From an uncultured beta proteobacterium (lineage in GTDB: Bacteria > Pseudomonadota > Gammaproteobacteria > Burkholderiales > Burkholderiaceae), in the NCBI GenBank assembly GCA_903835865.1, contig CAILON010000189.1:1-6406 (forward strand): a stretch of DNA of 6,406 nt. Direction: 5' to 3'. Position 1 is the first letter of the stretch, and each line of letters begins with the position of its first letter. A program made the translations under genes and the position numbers. Positions 5,562 through 6,406 of this stretch are shown in pieces. The notes under the pieces are model-generated. The model searched no databases. It had not been told where the DNA came from and saw nothing but the letters and a program-made list of their open reading frames with translations.

Positions 5562-6406
5562 ATGTCTGATATTAAAAAAGCAGTTCTGGCTTATTCGGGT
5601 GGTTTAGACACGAGCGTGATCTTGAAGTGGCTTCAAGACACTTACAGCTGTGAGATCGTGACTTTTACAGCTGACTTAGGTCAGGGTGAGGAGTTAGAGC
5701 CAGCGCGTGCCAAGGCTTTGCAGTTTGGTATCAAACCAGAAAATATTTATATCGACGACTTACGTGAAGAATTTGTTCGTGACTTTGTATTTCCGATGTT
5801 CCGTGCGAACACGATTTATGAGGGTGAATATTTGCTAGGAACTTCGATTGCGCGCCCCTTAATTGCGAAGCGTCAGATTGAAATTGCTCGCCTAACCGGC
5901 GCAGATGCGGTTTCACACGGGGCTACTGGCAAAGGTAACGATCAAGTTCGATTTGAATTGGGTTACTACGCATTAGAGCCAGGAATCAAAGTGATTGCTC
6001 CTTGGCGTGAATGGGATTTGCTTTCCCGTGAAAAACTGATGGCCTATGCTGAAAAGCATGGCATTCCAGTAGAGATGAAGCATAAGCAAGGTGGCTCACC
6101 TTATTCCATGGATGCCAACTTACTGCATATCAGTTACGAAGGTCGTCACTTAGAGAACCCCAATGCCGAAGCCGAAGAGTCAATGTGGCGTTGGACGGTT
6201 TCCCCTGAAAAGGCACCTGATGCTCCAGAAATTATTGAAATTGAGTTTCGCGCTGGTGATCCGGTCGCCATTGATGGAAAAGCCTATAAGCCCCACGAAT
6301 TATTGGCAGAGCTAAACCGTGTTGGCGGCAAGCACGGTATTGGCCGCTTGGATTTGGTGGAAAACCGCTTTGTGGGTATGAAAAGCCGTGGTTGTTATGA
6401 AACCCC
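5562..6406 (+). CDS. argG: Argininosuccinate synthase, N-terminal two thirds (runs off right edge)
   Basis: ArgG condenses citrulline with aspartate using ATP to form argininosuccinate, the step directly after ArgF. The frame is open from ATG 5562 to the window end, giving 281 codons plus two bases; the family is usually about 400-410 aa, so roughly a third is missing. Visible features are the N-type ATP-pyrophosphatase P-loop AYSGGLDTS (10-18), [15 protein letters not shown] (89-103), [15 protein letters not shown] (118-132), [17 protein letters not shown] (175-191) and [12 protein letters not shown] (271-282). Together these identify the typical bacterial type-1 enzyme. The start is fixed by the conserved [15 protein letters not shown]-terminus. 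No internal stop or frameshift is seen. Confidence 0.97.
   Translation, partial: MSDIKKAVLAYSGGLDTSVILKWLQDTYSCEIVTFTADLGQGEELEPARAKALQFGIKPENIYIDDLREEFVRDFVFPMFRANTIYEGEYLLGTSIARPLIAKRQIEIARLTGADAVSHGATGKGNDQVRFELGYYALEPGIKVIAPWREWDLLSREKLMAYAEKHGIPVEMKHKQGGSPYSMDANLLHISYEGRHLENPNAEAEESMWRWTVSPEKAPDAPEIIEIEFRAGDPVAIDGKAYKPHELLAELNRVGGKHGIGRLDLVENRFVGMKSRGCYET

Noticed and set aside
5731..5916. 61-codon minus-strand open frame inside argG
   Set aside because: It is antisense to a highly conserved argG segment and has no independent support.
1..6406. CRISPR array, insertion sequence, prophage, toxin-antitoxin or other mobile system
   Set aside because: I saw no regular repeat-spacer pattern, transposase, integrase or terminal inverted repeats; nearly all the sequence is accounted for by conserved housekeeping genes with short spacers.

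Overview
The window looks like ordinary chromosome from a betaproteobacterium of the Burkholderiaceae. By eye, base composition is moderate (roughly mid-40s % GC). The proteins read as close relatives of Ralstonia/Burkholderia-type housekeeping proteins, and the order argG-argF / DUF3579 / rpsT / murJ fits that group. The moderate GC suggests a Polynucleobacter-like organism; this is inference from remembered family sequences, not a database search. No phage, IS, plasmid, CRISPR, tRNA or rRNA sequence is visible.

Layout: the left edge carries the 5' half of miaA (minus strand, running off at base 1), with a strong sigma70-type promoter just outside it. Divergent from it is a dedA-type membrane protein gene (508-1155, plus strand, probable TTG start). 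dedA converges on a minus-strand pair, murJ (3588-2035) followed after 5 nt by a SirB1-family gene (2029-1187). The convergent 3' ends share a hairpin. A 152-bp divergent spacer separates murJ from rpsT (3741-4007, plus strand), which ends in a clear rho-independent terminator. rpsT converges on a small DUF3579 gene (4395-4087, minus strand, apparent TTG start). Divergent from that is the arginine pair argF (4515-5495) and argG (from 5562, running off at base 6406). Only short intergenic gaps remain; none exceeds 300 bp.

Functionally, argF and argG encode consecutive steps of arginine biosynthesis (ornithine to citrulline to argininosuccinate). MurJ flips lipid II for peptidoglycan synthesis and DedA is an inner-membrane protein of the VTT/DedA family, so both concern the cell envelope. 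RpsT and MiaA serve translation (ribosome small subunit; tRNA A37 prenylation). The SirB1-family and DUF3579 proteins are conserved but have no defined biochemical role that I can name.

I found no convincing new biological system. The points worth a second look are modest: a possibly leaderless miaA transcript, two TTG starts, a SirB1-family protein with no cysteine at all, the conserved but unexplained DUF3579 gene, and some untested hairpins.
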